A DNA stretch of 8,260 nt from an uncultured Eubacteriales bacterium. GTDB taxonomy: Bacteria > Bacillota > Clostridia > Oscillospirales > Acutalibacteraceae. The stretch is taken from the NCBI GenBank assembly GCA_934667575.1, contig CAKUME010000039.1, positions 1 to 8,260 of the forward strand. The letters are read 5' to 3'. Shown in pieces: positions 6,904 to 8,260 of this stretch. The translations under genes and the position numbers were made by a program. Position 1 is the first letter of the stretch, and each line of letters starts with the position of its first letter. Below the pieces are notes generated by a model that saw only the letters and a list, made by a program, of their open reading frames with translations, searched no databases and was not told the origin of the DNA.

Positions 6904-7929
6904 TTAGTCCTCCTTGCGGATAAAAACCAAATGCGCCACGCCGGGAATCGATTCGCCCTGCTGCGACGAGGTGGTGCTCATCAGCGCGCCGGTGGCCATG
7001 AACAGCACGCGGTGCAGCGCCCCGGTGCGCAGTTGATGCATGATATACGAGCAAAGCACCGACGCCGAGCAGCCGCAGCCCGAGCCGCCCGCGTTTACAC
7101 TCTGCGCGGCCGCATCAAAAATCAGCAGGCCGCAGTCGTCGTGGCGGCCGCGGATATCAATGCCGTCCTCCAGCAGCAGCTGATCCATTAGCTGCGCGCC
7201 GATCTGACCCAAATCGCCGGTAAAGATCCGGTCGTAGTCGGTGGGCGCCGTGCCGGTGTCGCGCAGGAAGGCTTCGAGCGTGTCTGCGGCGGCCGCGGCC
7301 ATGGCTGCGCCCATGTTGTTCGCATCGGTAATGCCGGGGTCCACAATGCGGCCCATCGTGACCGCCGCCACCTGCGGCGCATCGCGGTGCGCCGGGTCAT
7401 CGGCCGCCACGATCATCGCGCCCGAGCCCGTTACCGTCCACTGCGAGGTGGGCGTGCGCAGGCTGCCATATTCGAGCGGAAACCGGAACTGCCGCTCCGC
7501 CGTGCAGAAATGGGACGATGTGACCGCCACGGCGCGCTGCGCAATGCGGCTGTCCACAAACAGCGACGCCATGGCGAGCGTTTGCGCCATGGTGGAACAG
7601 GCGCCGTATTGCCCGATGAACGGGATATTCAGCGTGCGCAGCCCAAACACCGAACCGATGCACTGGTTGAGCAGGTCGCCCGCAAAAATATAATCCATCT
7701 GGTCGGCGGTGCAGCCCGATTTGCGCAGCGCGGTTTCCACCGCTTCGGTTTGCAGGCGGCTTTCCGCCTGTTCCCACGATTCCTCCCCGAGCGTGGTGTC
7801 GGAATAGGCGCGGTCAAAAAAGGATGCCAGCGGGCCTTCGCTTTCTTTTTTGCCCACGATCGCCGCGCTGCCGATCAGCCGCGGGCGCTGCTCGGTCAGC
7901 ACGGTGCGCGTGCCGATTCGTTTTGCCAT
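6904..7929 (-). CDS. spoVAD: SpoVAD, dipicolinic-acid-binding stage V sporulation protein
   Basis: Soluble, thiolase-fold protein that binds dipicolinic acid and works with the SpoVAC/SpoVAE membrane subunits in DPA uptake into the forespore. The 341-residue product has the usual family length. Visible motifs are GPLASFFD (32-39) and LGEESWEQAE (47-56), DYIFAGDLLNQC (79-90), the thiolase-type Cys segment GQYGACSTMAQ (106-116, C111), SSHFCTAERQFRFPLEYG (138-155), TVTGSGAMIVA (165-175), IVDPGITDANNMGAAMAAAA (195-214), FTGDLGQIG (236-244), NAGGSGCGCSA (279-289) and MATGALMSTTSSQQGESIPG (311-330). There is no signal peptide or membrane segment. The ATG at 7927-7929 has GAGGA at 7941-7945 with an 11-nt spacer, slightly long, and no better in-frame start is near. 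It lies 61 nt after spoVAC and 6 nt before spoVAE in the standard operon order. Identification is very secure. Confidence 0.97.
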   Translation of the reverse strand: MAKRIGTRTVLTEQRPRLIGSAAIVGKKESEGPLASFFDRAYSDTTLGEESWEQAESRLQTEAVETALRKSGCTADQMDYIFAGDLLNQCIGSVFGLRTLNIPFIGQYGACSTMAQTLAMASLFVDSRIAQRAVAVTSSHFCTAERQFRFPLEYGSLRTPTSQWTVTGSGAMIVAADDPAHRDAPQVAAVTMGRIVDPGITDANNMGAAMAAAAADTLEAFLRDTGTAPTDYDRIFTGDLGQIGAQLMDQLLLEDGIDIRGRHDDCGLLIFDAAAQSVNAGGSGCGCSASVLCSYIMHQLRTGALHRVLFMATGALMSTTSSQQGESIPGVAHLVFIRKED

Positions 7930-7990
7930 GTGTGTGTCATTCCTCGCATTACAAAGTAGTAGTTTTTTTCGACCCTCTCCAAGGTCGTTT

Positions 7991-8260
7991 CTATTTTACC
8001 TGCTGAAAGATCCACAGCACTGCGCCGTAGACCGCCGAAGCAAAGCTGCCGTACAGGATCACCGGCCCGGCAATTTTGAACATGTTCGCGCCGATGCCCA
8101 GCACATGACCCTCCTGCTTGAATTCAATGGCGGGCGACACCATGGAGTTGGCAAAGCCGGTGATCGGTACCAGGCTGCCCGCGCCCGCAAACCCGGCAAA
8201 ATCGTCGTACACATTGAGCGCGGTAAACAGCGCCACCAGCCCGATCAACGTGACCGACAC
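7991..8260 (-). CDS. spoVAC: SpoVAC, stage V sporulation membrane protein, 5'-partial
   Basis: Membrane subunit of the SpoVA DPA channel. In Bacillus this subunit is reported to behave as a mechanosensitive channel. Only the C-terminal 89 residues are present; the frame is still open at the window edge, so the GTG at the edge is not the start. Visible features are the family core AGFAGAGSLVPITGFANSMV (24-43) followed by SPAIEFKQEGHVLGIG, then a last hydrophobic segment and the end WIFQQVK. The family is about 150 residues, so about 60 N-terminal residues lie beyond 8260. The same G-A-G-x-x-V-P-x-x-G-F motif in SpoVAE shows the two are paralogous subunits. It is first of the three visible spoVA genes in transcription order. 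Confidence 0.95.
   Translation of the reverse strand: MSVTLIGLVALFTALNVYDDFAGFAGAGSLVPITGFANSMVSPAIEFKQEGHVLGIGANMFKIAGPVILYGSFASAVYGAVLWIFQQVK

Noticed and set aside
6340..7191. Plus-strand open frame of 283 codons
   Set aside because: Antisense to the promoter region, spoVAE and spoVAD, which are secure on the minus strand; no domain is seen.
7970..7987. Small stem-loop CGACC/GGTCG between spoVAC and spoVAD
   Set aside because: Only 5 bp with an 8-nt loop, and in the direction of transcription it is followed by A's, not T's; not enough to call a terminator or processing site.

Overview
The window suggests a high-GC (roughly 60% by eye) endospore-forming Firmicute of the class Clostridia. 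Three genes of the spoVA operon mark a spore former. The pyrR gene, strong Shine-Dalgarno sequences, A/T-rich intergenic gaps and sigma-A-type promoters with 17-bp spacers fit the same group. A type III glutamine synthetase next to an ammonium channel fused to a PII domain would suit an anaerobic gut or rumen clostridium, perhaps Oscillospiraceae/Ruminococcaceae. That placement is inference and was not tested against any database.

Layout: the left part (1-3567) is a plus-strand nitrogen-assimilation unit. It holds a 5'-truncated type III glutamine synthetase, which carries an in-frame TAA at 58-60 among several odd codons, followed after 63 bases by amt-PII. No terminator lies between them. 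Two successive stem-loops (3631-3675 and 3684-3737) close this unit and insulate it from the minus-strand genes that converge on it.

The right part is entirely minus strand. Read in the direction of transcription from the right edge: the 3' end of spoVAC, then spoVAD and spoVAE (dipicolinic-acid uptake into the forespore), then a 653-residue orphan protein resembling a glycoside hydrolase with its own promoter and terminator, then pyrR with its own promoter and terminator. The promoters of pyrR (4337-4365) and of the hydrolase-like gene (6456-6484) are nearly consensus.

The genes form three functional units: ammonium import and assimilation with a built-in PII sensor; pyrimidine regulation or salvage; and spore DPA loading. 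The hydrolase-like gene between the last two has no visible transporter or regulator partner. The observations most worth a second look are the Val replacing the uridylylated Tyr in the T-loop of the fused PII domain, the hydrolase-like gene with a perfect inverted repeat over its -10 box, and an imperfect 24-nt direct repeat that places a near copy of the spoVAE start at the spoVAE stop. I see no mobile element, CRISPR array, tRNA or rRNA.
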